DNA of 64,000 nucleotides from Brevundimonas sp. SORGH_AS_0993. GTDB lineage: Bacteria; Pseudomonadota; Alphaproteobacteria; Caulobacterales; Caulobacteraceae. The notes below the pieces were generated by a model. It made no database searches. It was not told the origin of the DNA and worked only from the letters and a program-made list of their open reading frames with translations. The stretch is from assembly GCF_030818545.1 (NCBI RefSeq), contig NZ_JAUTAH010000001.1:2237001-2301000 (forward strand), given 5' to 3'. This document shows, one piece after another, positions 35,024 through 43,992 of this stretch. Within the stretch, counting starts at the first letter, position 1; each line of letters begins with the position of its first letter. The position numbers were made by a program, and so were the translations under genes.

Positions 35024-36508
35024 ATGACCGAGACCCTTGAGACCGCCGAGGCCGGACGCGCGCCCGATAAGCGCCTGTTCATCAAGACCTACGGCTGCCA
35101 GATGAACGTCTATGATTCGGAGCGCATGGCCGATGTCCTGCGCCCGCTGGGCTATGCGACGACGGACGACGCGGCCCAGGCCGACTTCGTCATCCTGAAC
35201 ACCTGCCACATCCGCGAGAAGGCGGCCGAGAAGGTCTATTCAGAGCTGGGCAAGCTGAGAGAATTGAAGGAGGCGAAGGCCGAGAATTCAGGGACGACGA
35301 TGACCATCGCCGTCGCCGGCTGCGTCGCCCAGGCCGAGGGTGAGGAGATCATGCGCCGCCAGCCTGCGGTCGACATCGTCGTCGGTCCCCAGGCCTATCA
35401 CCAGCTGCCCGAGCTTCTGACCCGCACGGCGCGGGCGCGGGGCGAGCGGATCGGCGCTGACTTCGCTCCCGACGACAAGTTCGACGCCCTGCCGGTCGCG
35501 CGCGGAACCACCGGTCCCACCGCCTTCCTGACGGTGCAGGAGGGTTGCGACAAGTTCTGCACCTTCTGCGTCGTGCCTTATACGCGCGGGGCCGAATGGT
35601 CGCGGCCCCTGGCGGCGGTGCTGGATGAAGCCCGCGCCCTGGCTGATCGCGGGGTGCGCGAAGTCACCCTGCTGGGCCAGAACGTCAACGCCTATGACGG
35701 CGAACGGCCGGACGGCAAGGCGGCGACGCTGGCCGAACTGGCCTACGCCCTGGCGGAAATTCCCGGCCTGGACCGCATCCGCTATACGACCAGCCACCCC
35801 AACGACATGTCCGACGACCTGATCGCCGCTCATGGCGATCTGGACGCCCTGATGCCCTATCTGCACCTGCCGGTTCAGTCGGGCTCGGACCGCATCCTGC
35901 GGCTGATGAACAGAAAGCATGGCCGCCAGAAATATTTCGACCTGATAGATCGCATCCGTGCGGCTCGGCCGGACATGGCCCTGTCGGGCGACTTCATCGT
36001 CGGTTTCCCCGGCGAGACGGACCGGGAGTTCGAGGACACGCTGGATCTGGTGCGACGGGTCAACTACGCCAGCGCCTTCTCCTTCATGTATTCGCCGCGA
36101 CCCGGCACGCCCGCCGCCGGCATGGGCAGTCAGATCGAGCCCGAGGTGTCCAAGGATCGGCTGCATCGGCTTCAGGCCCTCCTGCTTGAGCAGCAGGTCG
36201 CCTTCAACGCCGCCCAGGCGGGGCGCACCCTGAACGTTCTCTTCGAGAAGAAAGGCCGCCACGGTCGTCAGGCCATCGGTCGGTCGCCCTATCTGCAGTC
36301 GGTCCATGTCGACGACGCGGATCATCTGATCGGCCGGATCGTTCCGGTTCGGATCGTCAGCGGGCAGCAGAACAGCCTGACCGGCGAACTCATCCCCGAC
36401 GGGCTCAAGCAGCCTAGCCCCGTGGGCGAGGCGGTAGCCCAACACACCGGGCTCAAGCAGCCGAGCCCCGTGGGCGAGGCGGTAGCCCAAGAAGAAAAGG
36501 CGGCCTAG
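35024..36508 (+). CDS. miaB: tRNA-2-methylthio-N6-dimethylallyladenosine synthase MiaB with an extra tail
   Basis: 494 residues, about 40 longer than usual at the C-terminus. N-terminal UPF0004 cluster domain ([34 protein letters not shown]), radical-SAM domain with [17 protein letters not shown] (CxxxCxxC), and TRAM domain ([34 protein letters not shown]). MiaB adds a methylthio group to i6A37. The last ~35 residues are two copies of [14 protein letters not shown] plus linker, from a 48-base tandem repeat. Stop TAG overlaps the GTG of the next gene by one base. Confidence 0.95.
   Translation: MTETLETAEAGRAPDKRLFIKTYGCQMNVYDSERMADVLRPLGYATTDDAAQADFVILNTCHIREKAAEKVYSELGKLRELKEAKAENSGTTMTIAVAGCVAQAEGEEIMRRQPAVDIVVGPQAYHQLPELLTRTARARGERIGADFAPDDKFDALPVARGTTGPTAFLTVQEGCDKFCTFCVVPYTRGAEWSRPLAAVLDEARALADRGVREVTLLGQNVNAYDGERPDGKAATLAELAYALAEIPGLDRIRYTTSHPNDMSDDLIAAHGDLDALMPYLHLPVQSGSDRILRLMNRKHGRQKYFDLIDRIRAARPDMALSGDFIVGFPGETDREFEDTLDLVRRVNYASAFSFMYSPRPGTPAAGMGSQIEPEVSKDRLHRLQALLLEQQVAFNAAQAGRTLNVLFEKKGRHGRQAIGRSPYLQSVHVDDADHLIGRIVPVRIVSGQQNSLTGELIPDGLKQPSPVGEAVAQHTGLKQPSPVGEAVAQEEKAA
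36401..36496 (+). repeat. 48-bp tandem duplication within the miaB 3' end (diverged family B element)
   Basis: Units at 36401-36448 and 36449-36496 differ at few positions and encode [14 protein letters not shown] twice. Each unit, read on the minus strand, starts with GGGCTACCGC and ends with GCTGCTTGAGCCC, like family B elements, with a longer GC-rich centre. So the MiaB tail probably came from intergenic repeat DNA. Confidence 0.75.
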
Positions 36509-37509
36509 TGGCGCGTGAGTCCGATTTCGTTCCCCTGAACCATGCCGAACTGCGGGCCGTTGTCGGTCCCAATAGCCGGCACGTCGCCCTGATCGAGGAC
36601 GCCTTCAAGGTGCTGATCGAGGCGCCGGGCGGCGGGGTTTCGATCAATGGCGGCACGCGCGACCGATCCGACGCCCGCCGGGTGGTCGAGGACCTGGCCA
36701 AGCGCGCGGGCCTGGGCGCCGAGGTGACGGAGGCGGACGTGCGCGCCGCCCTGGGTCTGGCGCGCGGCGGCAAGGGGACGCCGGGCATGGCGGCGGCGGG
36801 AGTGTCCCTGCCGGGCGGCAAGCGCGGCGCCATCGTCCCCAAGACCAAGGCCCAGGCCGCTTATCTGGACATGCTGGGTCGGTGCGAACTGAGCTTCGGC
36901 GTTGGGCCGGCGGGCACCGGCAAGACCTTCCTGGCGGCGGCCTATGGCGCATCGCTGCTGCGGCGCGGTCAGGTGGATCGTCTGGTCATCACCCGGCCGG
37001 CCGTCGAGGCGGGCGAGAAGCTGGGCTTTCTGCCCGGCGACCTGAACGAAAAGGTCGATCCCTATCTGGCGCCTATCTGGGAAGCCTTGAACGACATTCT
37101 GGGCGCCGAGGACGTCCAGCGTCGCCGCGACAAGGGCGAGATCGAGGCCGCCCCCATCGCCTTCATGCGCGGCCGCACCCTCAGCCACGCCTTCATCATT
37201 GTGGACGAGGCCCAGAACACCAGCCGTCTGCAGATGAAGATGGTGCTGACACGCCTGGGCGAGGGCGCCCGCATGGTGGTGACGGGCGATCCGTCGCAGG
37301 TCGATCTGCTGAACCCGCGCGATTCCGGCCTGGCCCACGCCCTGCGAATTCTGGACGGGGTCGAGGGCGTCGGGGTGCTGAAGTTCGCCGCCGCCGACGT
37401 GGTGCGCCACGCCATGGTCGAGCGGATCGTGCGCGCCTATGACGCCGACGCCGCCCATTCTCGTCGGGATTCGAGCCGTCCGGCGTCGGACCTCGAAGAT
37501 CCGGCATGA
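36508..37509 (+). CDS. phoH: PhoH-like ATPase
   Basis: 333 residues. P-loop: GVGPAGTGKTFLAAAYGASL (Walker A), ITRPAVEAGEKLGFLPGDLN, KVDPYLAPIWEALNDILG, FIIVDEAQNTSRLQMKMVLT (Walker B) and VVTGDPSQVDLL. PhoH-like proteins are cytosolic ATPases probably acting on RNA; linkage with ybeY is widely conserved. Starts with GTG at 36508, overlapping the miaB stop. Its stop overlaps ybeY in ATGA. Confidence 0.93.
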   Translation: MARESDFVPLNHAELRAVVGPNSRHVALIEDAFKVLIEAPGGGVSINGGTRDRSDARRVVEDLAKRAGLGAEVTEADVRAALGLARGGKGTPGMAAAGVSLPGGKRGAIVPKTKAQAAYLDMLGRCELSFGVGPAGTGKTFLAAAYGASLLRRGQVDRLVITRPAVEAGEKLGFLPGDLNEKVDPYLAPIWEALNDILGAEDVQRRRDKGEIEAAPIAFMRGRTLSHAFIIVDEAQNTSRLQMKMVLTRLGEGARMVVTGDPSQVDLLNPRDSGLAHALRILDGVEGVGVLKFAAADVVRHAMVERIVRAYDADAAHSRRDSSRPASDLEDPA

Positions 37510-37955
37510 TAGAGATCGAGATCGAGGCGGACGCTTGGACCGCCGCGCTGCCCGAGGCCGAAACGGTCGTGCGCCGTGCGGCGACGGCGGCGCAGGGAAC
37601 CGTCGCGGGCGATGTCGTCGTACTGCTGACCGACGATGCGACGGTGCGCGACCTGAACACCCGGTTCCGCGACAAGGATCGGCCGACCAACGTTCTGTCC
37701 TTCCCGGCGCCCGAAAGCGCCGCGCCGCACCTGGGCGACATCGTCCTGGCCTACGGCGTCTGCGCCGGGGAGGCGCAAGCCCAGGGCAAGACCCTGGCCG
37801 ACCATCTCAGCCACCTGATCGTACACGGCGTGCTGCACCTCTTGGGCCGCGACCACGAGGACGACGCGGAGGCCGAGGCGATGGAGGCCGAGGAGCGCCA
37901 GATTCTGGCCGGGATCGGCGTAGCCGACCCCTACGCCGCCGAACAGGACGACTGA
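37506..37955 (+). CDS. ybeY: Endoribonuclease YbeY
   Basis: 149 residues. YbeY is a zinc-dependent RNase for 16S rRNA 3' end maturation and ribosome quality control. Key region: LNTRFRDKDRPTNVLSFPAP, LGDIVLAYGVCAGEAQAQGK, and the metal motif HLIVHGVLHLLGRDHE (HxxxHxxxxxH). ATG 37506 overlaps the phoH stop by four bases. The CBS-domain CorC-like gene usually found next in this cluster is missing; lnt follows at once. Confidence 0.95.
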   Translation: MIEIEIEADAWTAALPEAETVVRRAATAAQGTVAGDVVVLLTDDATVRDLNTRFRDKDRPTNVLSFPAPESAAPHLGDIVLAYGVCAGEAQAQGKTLADHLSHLIVHGVLHLLGRDHEDDAEAEAMEAEERQILAGIGVADPYAAEQDD

Positions 37956-37957
37956 TC

Positions 37958-39607
37958 ATGTTTCCCGACGTGCTGCTGGATCGCCTCGCCACCCCGATCC
38001 GCGCCCTGCCTGACCGGCGCAGGGTCTTGACCTGGCGGATGATCCGCATCGTTCTGGCTCTGTTGGCCGGGGCCGGCGCGGCCTTCGCCCATCCGCCGTT
38101 CGGGGTGCTGATCGGCCTTCTGGGCTATCCGCTGCTGATGATCCTGTCGGAGCGGTCCGACACGACGCGCGGCGCCTTCTGGATGGGCTGGCTGGCGGGT
38201 TTCGCCTATTTCTTCGTCGGCTGCTGGTGGGTGGCCGAGGCCTTCTTCGTCAATCCTGAACAGGCGTGGATGGCGCCCTTCGCGGCCAGCCTGCTGCCGG
38301 CGGGCCTGGGCCTGTTCTGGGGTGGGGCTTGCGCGCTCTATCGCCGATTCGCCCCCATCGGGGCGGTGCGCGTCCTGCTGTTCGCCGCCCTGTTCTGCGC
38401 CTTCGAATGGCTGAGAGGCCATGTGCTGACCGGTTTTCCCTGGAACCCGGCCGGCGCGACCTGGCGCGCGGGCGGCGGAATGTCCCAGTTCGCCGCCGTC
38501 GTCGGCGTCTATGGGTTGAGCCTTGTCACGGTCGGGGCGGTCGCGGCCCTGGCGCCGCTGATCGGGCCGGGATCGCGGCGCGGTCGGCTGATCTCGGCCG
38601 GGTTGGGGGTGGGCGTGCTGCTGGCCGTCGGCCTGTTCGGCGCCGTGCGCCTGGCCCAGGCGCAACTGACTTTCACCGATACGGTCGTGCGTCTGGTCCA
38701 GGCCGATGTGAAACAGGAGACGAAATGGTCGCCCGATGCCTATCGCTCCATCGTCGACCGCTATCTGGCCCTGACGGCCCAGCCGCCGGCCGAGCCGGGC
38801 GGGCGCGTCCCCAACGTCGTCGTCTGGCCAGAGGGCGCCCTGCCGGCGTCGGCCAACGACGTCTTCGCTTCGGCCGACGCCCAGGCCCTGGCCGCCGCCG
38901 TCCGGCCCGGCCAGACCCTGATGATCGGCCTGGCGCGGGGCGAGCCGGACCTGATGGCTCCGGAGGGCGCGCGCTACTACAACAGCCTGTTCGCGCTGCA
39001 GAGCGAAGGGGCGGCGGGCCTGCGCGTCTCGGCCGTCTATGACAAGCATCGACTGGTGCCGTTCGGAGAGTATCTGCCGCTGGGATCGTTGATGACGTCC
39101 CTGGGCCTGCGCAGCCTGGTGCATATGCCCAGCGACTTCTCCGCCGGACCCCGACCCAGCCCCATCGCCGTACCCGGCGCGCCGCCGGCCCAGGTGCTGA
39201 TCTGCTACGAAAGCCTCTATCCCGGCTTCACCCCCGGCGCGGCGGGACGGCCCGCCTGGATCGTCAACGCCTCGAATGACGCCTGGTTCGGAGCGACCTC
39301 CGGGCCGCGCCAGCATCTGAACCTGGCCAGCTATCGCGCCATCGAGACCGGCCTGCCCATCGCGCGGGCCACGCCGACGGGCGTTTCGGCCATGATCGAC
39401 CCCTGGGGCCGGATCGTCGACGGCCAACGGCTGGAGCCCGGCGTCATGGGGGTGATCGACGCCCCTCTGCCGCACCCCACCGGTGTCACCCCCTACGGCC
39501 GGTTCGGCGACTGGCCTTTCCTGATCGCCCTTCTGGGGGGCTGCGTCCTATCCTTGTGGCCGTCGATGGTGCGATCTAGGGTTCGCGCCAGTTCGTCCGT
39601 GATTTGA
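37958..39607 (+). CDS. lnt: Apolipoprotein N-acyltransferase
   Basis: 549 residues with an N-terminal membrane bundle of about seven helices and a C-terminal nitrilase fold. Lnt adds the third acyl chain to lipoproteins in the inner membrane. Catalytic candidates: Glu in VVWPEGALPAS, Lys in YDKHRLVPFGEYLP, Cys in QVLICYESLYPGF, and NASNDAWFGATSGPRQHLNL. Start 37958 lies two bases after ybeY. Full length. Several lipoproteins in this window would be substrates. Confidence 0.95.
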   Translation: MFPDVLLDRLATPIRALPDRRRVLTWRMIRIVLALLAGAGAAFAHPPFGVLIGLLGYPLLMILSERSDTTRGAFWMGWLAGFAYFFVGCWWVAEAFFVNPEQAWMAPFAASLLPAGLGLFWGGACALYRRFAPIGAVRVLLFAALFCAFEWLRGHVLTGFPWNPAGATWRAGGGMSQFAAVVGVYGLSLVTVGAVAALAPLIGPGSRRGRLISAGLGVGVLLAVGLFGAVRLAQAQLTFTDTVVRLVQADVKQETKWSPDAYRSIVDRYLALTAQPPAEPGGRVPNVVVWPEGALPASANDVFASADAQALAAAVRPGQTLMIGLARGEPDLMAPEGARYYNSLFALQSEGAAGLRVSAVYDKHRLVPFGEYLPLGSLMTSLGLRSLVHMPSDFSAGPRPSPIAVPGAPPAQVLICYESLYPGFTPGAAGRPAWIVNASNDAWFGATSGPRQHLNLASYRAIETGLPIARATPTGVSAMIDPWGRIVDGQRLEPGVMGVIDAPLPHPTGVTPYGRFGDWPFLIALLGGCVLSLWPSMVRSRVRASSSVI

Positions 39608-39622
39608 GTTGAGGGGAACGCC

Positions 39623-40033
39623 ATGGCGCGTAGCGGGGAAGAGGACATCCATCCGGTTGATCGCCACGTCGGGCGCCGCGTCCAGGAGAAGCGCCTGGGC
39701 CTGGGCCTCAGCCAGAGCGCCCTGGCAAACGCCGTCGGCGTCAGTTTTCAGCAGGTGCAGAAGTACGAGAAGGGCACCAACCGCGTCTCGGCCTCCAAAC
39801 TGTTCGATATCGCCGAGTTCATGAAGGTGGACATCCCCTTCTTCTTTCAGGGCCTCGGTTCGCAGGCGGAGGCGACTCCCGGCCTGGCCGAGGAGGCTGC
39901 GACCTTCGACCACGATCACAAGCCCAGCAGGACCAGCGTCGAGATCGCCCGCCTTGCGCCGCGCCTGCCGCCGCGCAAGCAGAAGCTGATCCTGGAGATG
40001 ATGCGCGACATGCTGGGCGACGATCCCGCCTAG
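39623..40033 (+). CDS. XRE-family regulator, PraR/StaR-like
   Basis: 136 residues. HTH: VGRRVQEKRLGLGLSQSALA, NAVGVSFQQVQKYEKGTNRV, SASKLFDIAEFMKVDIPFFF, and a helical C-terminus (LPPRKQKLILEMMRDMLGDD). This is the alphaproteobacterial group with FQQVQKYEKG.NR, whose members control surface attachment, stalk or quorum-sensing genes in relatives. ATG 39623 lies 15 bases after lnt; the 3' end overlaps the convergent GreA/GreB-type gene by four bases. Confidence 0.88.
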   Translation: MARSGEEDIHPVDRHVGRRVQEKRLGLGLSQSALANAVGVSFQQVQKYEKGTNRVSASKLFDIAEFMKVDIPFFFQGLGSQAEATPGLAEEAATFDHDHKPSRTSVEIARLAPRLPPRKQKLILEMMRDMLGDDPA

Positions 40034-40509
40034 CTTAAGGCGACGATCTCTGCGGTCTGACCCGCGATGCGGACCTCGTCGCCGACCTGCTTGCCCATGA
40101 CCGCGCGAGCCAGGGGCGAGACGTGGCTGACGGACCCTTTCGCCGGGTCGGCCTCGTCTTCGCCGACGATGCGCCAGGTCTGGACGCGGCCGTCCTCTCG
40201 CTCCACGCCCACGGTTCCGCCGAAGCGCACGCGGCTGTCTGGCTCTGCGGGTTCGACCAACTGGGCCGAGGCGCGGCGCGCCGACCAGTAACGCAGGTCG
40301 CGCGTGGCGCGGGCCATGGCGGTGCGGTCGCTGTCGATGGAGCCCTTGACCTGGGCGGCGGCGTAGGCGGCGCGCGCCGCAGCCAGTTCGGCCTCGATCT
40401 GGGCCAGACCTTGCGGCGTGACCAGGTTGGGATGGGGCGAAATGGGCCGATCCGCCAGGTCGGCGGCCGTGGCTTCCAGATCTTCCTCTCGGGTGAAGGC
40501 GACGCTCAT
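40030..40509 (-). CDS. GreA/GreB-family transcript cleavage factor
   Basis: 159 residues. Gre fold: LVTPQGLAQIEAELAAARAA (start of the coiled coil), DSDRTAMARATRDLRYWSAR, RVRFGGTVGVEREDGRVQTW, RIVGEDEADPAKGSVSHVSP and LARAVMGKQVGDEVRIA, the conserved FKBP-like C-terminal motif. Gre factors rescue backtracked RNA polymerase. The N-terminal coiled coil is shortish, so I do not choose between GreA and GreB. ATG 40509 is preferred over the longer open frame because similarity starts there. Confidence 0.88.
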   Translation of the reverse strand: MSVAFTREEDLEATAADLADRPISPHPNLVTPQGLAQIEAELAAARAAYAAAQVKGSIDSDRTAMARATRDLRYWSARRASAQLVEPAEPDSRVRFGGTVGVEREDGRVQTWRIVGEDEADPAKGSVSHVSPLARAVMGKQVGDEVRIAGQTAEIVALS

Positions 40510-40573
40510 GACACGGAACATAGCGACGCCGCCCGCTATAGCCAGCGCGGCCGCGAGCAGGCAAAGCGAGGGC

Positions 40574-41797
40574 ATGAGCCAAACCTCCCCCGTCCATGTG
40601 ATCGGCGCCGGCCCCGCCGGGCTGATGGCGGCCGAGCGGCTGGCCGACGCGGGCGTTCGCGTCGTGATCCACGAACGCATGCCGTCCGTGGCGCGCAAGC
40701 TCCTGATGGCCGGGCGCGGCGGGCTGAACCTGACCCATTCCGAGCCGATGGAGCGGTTCCTGCCCCGCTATGGCGACGCCCAGGCGACGGCGGCGGACTG
40801 GATCGCGGCCTTCACCCCCGCCGATCTGATCGCCTGGGTCGAGGGACTGGGCCAGTCGACCTTCGTGGGGTCCAGCGGCCGGGTCTTTCCCAAGGCCATG
40901 AAGGCATCCCCCCTGCTGCGGGCCTGGCTGGCGCGGTTGGAGGGGCTGGGGGTGGAGGTGCGCACCCGTTCGCGCTGGATCGGGCGGCGCGACGGCGGCT
41001 GGCTGTTCGACACGCCCCAGGGCGAACGGATGGAGCGTCCGGCGGCCGTGGTCCTGGCCATGGGCGGGGCCAGCTGGCCGCGACTTGGCGCGGACGGCGC
41101 CTGGACGGGCGAGATCGAGGCCCTGGGGGCGAGGCTGTCGCCCTTGCGGCCCGCCAACGCCGGCTTTGACGTGGGCTGGTCGCCCTTGTTCCGAGCGCGT
41201 TTCGCCGGGCGGCCATTGAAGGGGATCGCCCTGACCCACGCCGGGCGCACCGTGCGGGGCGAGGCCATGATCGCCGCCTATGGGATCGAGGGCGGGGCGG
41301 TTTACGCCCTGTCGGCGGACCTGCGCCGGACGCTGGAGCGGGACGGCAGCGCCGAACTGACTCTGGACCTGAAGCCCGACCTGGCGCCGGCGCGCCTGGC
41401 CGAACGGCTGTCCCGGCCGCGCGGCAAGGACAGTCTCTCCAACCATCTGCGAAAGACGGCCGGGCTGGACGCTGTAGCTGTCGCCCTGCTGCGCGAGGCC
41501 GGGCCGCCGGCCGAGACGACGCGGGCTCAGGGGCGGGCCCTGGCCGACCGGATCAAGGCCCTGCCCCTGGCCCTGACCGGCATGCAGGGGTTGGATCGAG
41601 CCATCTCCTCGGCCGGCGGCGTGCGGCTGGACGAACTGGATGAACGGCTGATGCTGAGGTCCGCGCCCGGCGTTTTCCTCGCCGGGGAGATGCTGGACTG
41701 GGAGGCCCCGACCGGCGGCTATCTGCTTCAGGCCAGTTTCGCCTCGGGCGTCGCAGTGGCGCGCGGCGTGCTGGACTGGCTCGACAGCCGGGGCTGA
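40574..41797 (+). CDS. TIGR03862-type flavoprotein (HI0933-like oxidoreductase)
   Basis: 407 residues. FAD motif VHVIGAGPAGLMAAERLADA, then KLLMAGRGGLNLTHSE, FVGSSGRVFPKAMKASPLLR, VVLAMGGASWPRLGADGAW, and the C-terminal TGMQGLDRAISSAGGVRLDE and GEMLDWEAPTGGYLLQASFA. This matches the HI0933 family of putative flavin oxidoreductases; function unknown. Start 40574 follows GCGAGGGC and gives a compact FAD fold. Divergent from the Gre gene (64 bases). Confidence 0.9.
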   Translation: MSQTSPVHVIGAGPAGLMAAERLADAGVRVVIHERMPSVARKLLMAGRGGLNLTHSEPMERFLPRYGDAQATAADWIAAFTPADLIAWVEGLGQSTFVGSSGRVFPKAMKASPLLRAWLARLEGLGVEVRTRSRWIGRRDGGWLFDTPQGERMERPAAVVLAMGGASWPRLGADGAWTGEIEALGARLSPLRPANAGFDVGWSPLFRARFAGRPLKGIALTHAGRTVRGEAMIAAYGIEGGAVYALSADLRRTLERDGSAELTLDLKPDLAPARLAERLSRPRGKDSLSNHLRKTAGLDAVAVALLREAGPPAETTRAQGRALADRIKALPLALTGMQGLDRAISSAGGVRLDELDERLMLRSAPGVFLAGEMLDWEAPTGGYLLQASFASGVAVARGVLDWLDSRG

Positions 41798-41834
41798 GCG
41801 GGGCAGGCTGGCCCTTCGTTCGCCGGAGTTCCTG

Positions 41835-43496
41835 ATGCGCCGTTCCCTGACTGCCCTGACTGCCCTGACTGCCCTGTCGCCGGTCCTGTCGTCGCCCGCC
41901 TGGGCCGGGGATGCGCCGGCCATCGACGCCGAACGGATGAACCAGGCGGTGCGCGTCCTGGCCTCCGACGAGTTCGAGGGCCGCGCCCCCGCCTCGGCGG
42001 GCGAGGAGAAGACGGTGGCCTGGCTGGTCGAACAGTTCCGGGGCGCCGGGGCCGAAGGCGGCGGGCCGGACGGTTCCTTCGTCCAGGTCGCCCATCTGTC
42101 GCGCACCCGACAGGATGGACCGGCGACCATCGCCGCCCATGTCGGGGGCCGTGTCGGCGGCCGGACCATCGACCTCGTGCGCGGACCCGACGTTCTGGTG
42201 TCCAGCGACCGGCCGGTCAGCCACATCACCGTGACGGACGCCCCCGTCGTCTTCGTCGGCTACGGGGCGACCGCGCCCGAGCGTCGGTGGGACGATTTCA
42301 AGGACGTGGACGTGCGCGGCAAGGTGATCGTCGTCCTGGTCAACGATCCGGATTTCGAGGCGGCGGCGGGCGATCCGGTCGCCGGCATGTTCGACGGTCA
42401 GGCCATGACCTTCTATGGCCGCTGGACCTACAAATTCCTGGAAGCCGGCCGTCGCGGGGCCGCCGGGGTCCTGGTGGTGCATGAGACGGCGGGGGCCGGC
42501 TATCCGTGGTCCACCCTGCAGAATTCCTCCGCCGCGCCCAAGTTCGACATCGTGCGCGCCGACCCGGCCGCCGAACGCGCGCCCTTTCAGGGCTGGATTC
42601 AACGTGCCAAGGCCGAACAGCTGTTCACGGCCGCCGGCCTGGACTTCGCCGCCCTGAAGGAAAGCGCCCGCCGCGCCGACTTCCGCCCCGTGGTCCTGCC
42701 GGGCCTGACGCTCAGCGTCGATTTCGGCCAGATCGCCGACCGGGTGGAGACCCGGAATGTCCTGGCCCGCATTCCGGGTTCGGAACATCCGGACGAGACG
42801 GTCATCTACGGCGCCCACTGGGACGGCTACGGCATCGGCACGCCCAATGCCCAAGGCGACAAGATCTACAATGCGGCGGTGGACAATGCGACCGGCGTGG
42901 CGGCCCTGCTGGAACTGGCTCACGCCTTCGCCGAGGGGCCGCGCCCCAAGCGGTCGGTCGTCTTCGCCGCCTGGTCGGGCGAGGAGGCGGGGCTTCTGGG
43001 CTCGACCTACTACGCCGCCAATCCGGTCTGGCCGCTTGCAACTACGGTCGCCAACATCAATGTCGACAGCCTGCTGCCGGGGACCCAGATCGATCCGAAC
43101 GTCGTCGTCATCGGCAAGGGGAAGAACCAGCTGGACGACATTTTGGCCCGTCACGCCGCCGCGACCGGCCGGGTGCTGATCGCCGATCCGGCGCCCCAGG
43201 CCGGCGCCTTTTACCGCTCAGACCACTTCCCCCTGGCGCTGAAGGGGGTGCCGGCCCTCTTCCCTGCGGCGGGCTTCACCGGCGCCAGCGCGGCCAGCCG
43301 CGACTATGTCCAGAACCGCTATCATCAGCCCACGGACGAATGGGATGCGACCTGGCGCATGGACGCCGCCGCCGCCGACGTCGCCCTGATCTACGCCGTG
43401 GGCCGCGACCTGGCCGACAGCGATCAATGGCCGGAATGGAACGCGGGCGCCGAGTTCGGCCCGACGCGCGAGGCGTCCAAGGCCCTGCGGCGCTAA
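41835..43496 (+). CDS. Secreted M28-family zinc metallopeptidase
   Basis: 553 residues: signal peptide MRRSLTALTALTALSPVLSS with AWAG cleavage, a PA-like insert (GRWTYKFLEAGRRGAAGVLV), and the peptidase core with zinc ligands in VIYGAHWDGYG, AAVDNATGVAALLELA and FAAWSGEEAGLLGSTYYA (general base Glu and ligand Glu), plus YRSDHFPL. Predicted periplasmic aminopeptidase. A 9-bp repeat extends the signal peptide. It ends three bases before the convergent gene. Confidence 0.9.
   Translation: MRRSLTALTALTALSPVLSSPAWAGDAPAIDAERMNQAVRVLASDEFEGRAPASAGEEKTVAWLVEQFRGAGAEGGGPDGSFVQVAHLSRTRQDGPATIAAHVGGRVGGRTIDLVRGPDVLVSSDRPVSHITVTDAPVVFVGYGATAPERRWDDFKDVDVRGKVIVVLVNDPDFEAAAGDPVAGMFDGQAMTFYGRWTYKFLEAGRRGAAGVLVVHETAGAGYPWSTLQNSSAAPKFDIVRADPAAERAPFQGWIQRAKAEQLFTAAGLDFAALKESARRADFRPVVLPGLTLSVDFGQIADRVETRNVLARIPGSEHPDETVIYGAHWDGYGIGTPNAQGDKIYNAAVDNATGVAALLELAHAFAEGPRPKRSVVFAAWSGEEAGLLGSTYYAANPVWPLATTVANINVDSLLPGTQIDPNVVVIGKGKNQLDDILARHAAATGRVLIADPAPQAGAFYRSDHFPLALKGVPALFPAAGFTGASAASRDYVQNRYHQPTDEWDATWRMDAAAADVALIYAVGRDLADSDQWPEWNAGAEFGPTREASKALRR
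41845..41876 (+). repeat. 9-bp tandem repeat in the M28 signal peptide
   Basis: Three copies of CCCTGACTG plus a partial fourth encode LTALTALTAL in the hydrophobic core of the signal peptide. Changes in copy number would lengthen the core in steps of three residues without a frameshift. Confidence 0.7.
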
Positions 43497-43499
43497 GGT

Positions 43500-43982
43500 T
43501 CAGCGTTCCGGAAAAGCGGAGAGCGGTTCGGAATAGTCGCTCAACCGTCCTTGACGCAGATCGCAGATTCCCGCTTGTGACCGGATCAGCAGGATCTGCG
43601 TCTGGTTCGGTCGGTCGATCCAAATGCTGTTGTTGATCAAGACCTGATCCTCGACCTTGACCGGAGGGCCATAGCGGGCAACCAGGTGATCCAAAAGAGC
43701 CGCACATCGCCTGGCCGGGTAATCGATTCGGATCATTCCCAGACCCGCATCGTCGAAATAATAGCCGACCTCGACCCTTTCACCTGCGACACGATCTCGT
43801 CGCCTGTTGTGGAGAACCATGCCCGAAAGCCGTGGACCTGAACGCACGATTCTGGCGTCGACGTTCGACGCTTGAACTTGTTCCGGCGTCATTCCCCATG
43901 TCGTCTGGCCCCCAGCGGCCAAGGCGCCCAATGGGCATGAGGCGAAGAGCAGAGCGATCGTTACGATGTGAACGCGCTTCAT
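43500..43982 (-). CDS. Small secreted protein of unknown function
   Basis: 160 residues: signal peptide MKRVHIVTIALLFASCPLGA with ALAA cleavage, then TTWGMTPEQVQASNVDARIV, VGYYFDDAGLGMIRIDYPAR and LDHLVARYGPPVKVEDQVLI. The WGMTPEQV opening followed by a Y..PV region recurs in many secreted bacterial proteins that compare a sequence-gap pair, but I cannot name a function. Lower GC than neighbours. Ten bases separate it from the divL stop on the same strand. Confidence 0.78.
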   Translation of the reverse strand: MKRVHIVTIALLFASCPLGALAAGGQTTWGMTPEQVQASNVDARIVRSGPRLSGMVLHNRRRDRVAGERVEVGYYFDDAGLGMIRIDYPARRCAALLDHLVARYGPPVKVEDQVLINNSIWIDRPNQTQILLIRSQAGICDLRQGRLSDYSEPLSAFPER

Positions 43983-43992
43983 GATCTTTCTT

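Noticed and set aside
39548..42229. 893-codon open frame on the minus strand
   Set aside because: Antisense to the XRE regulator, flavoprotein and M28 genes, and runs through the Gre gene in another frame.
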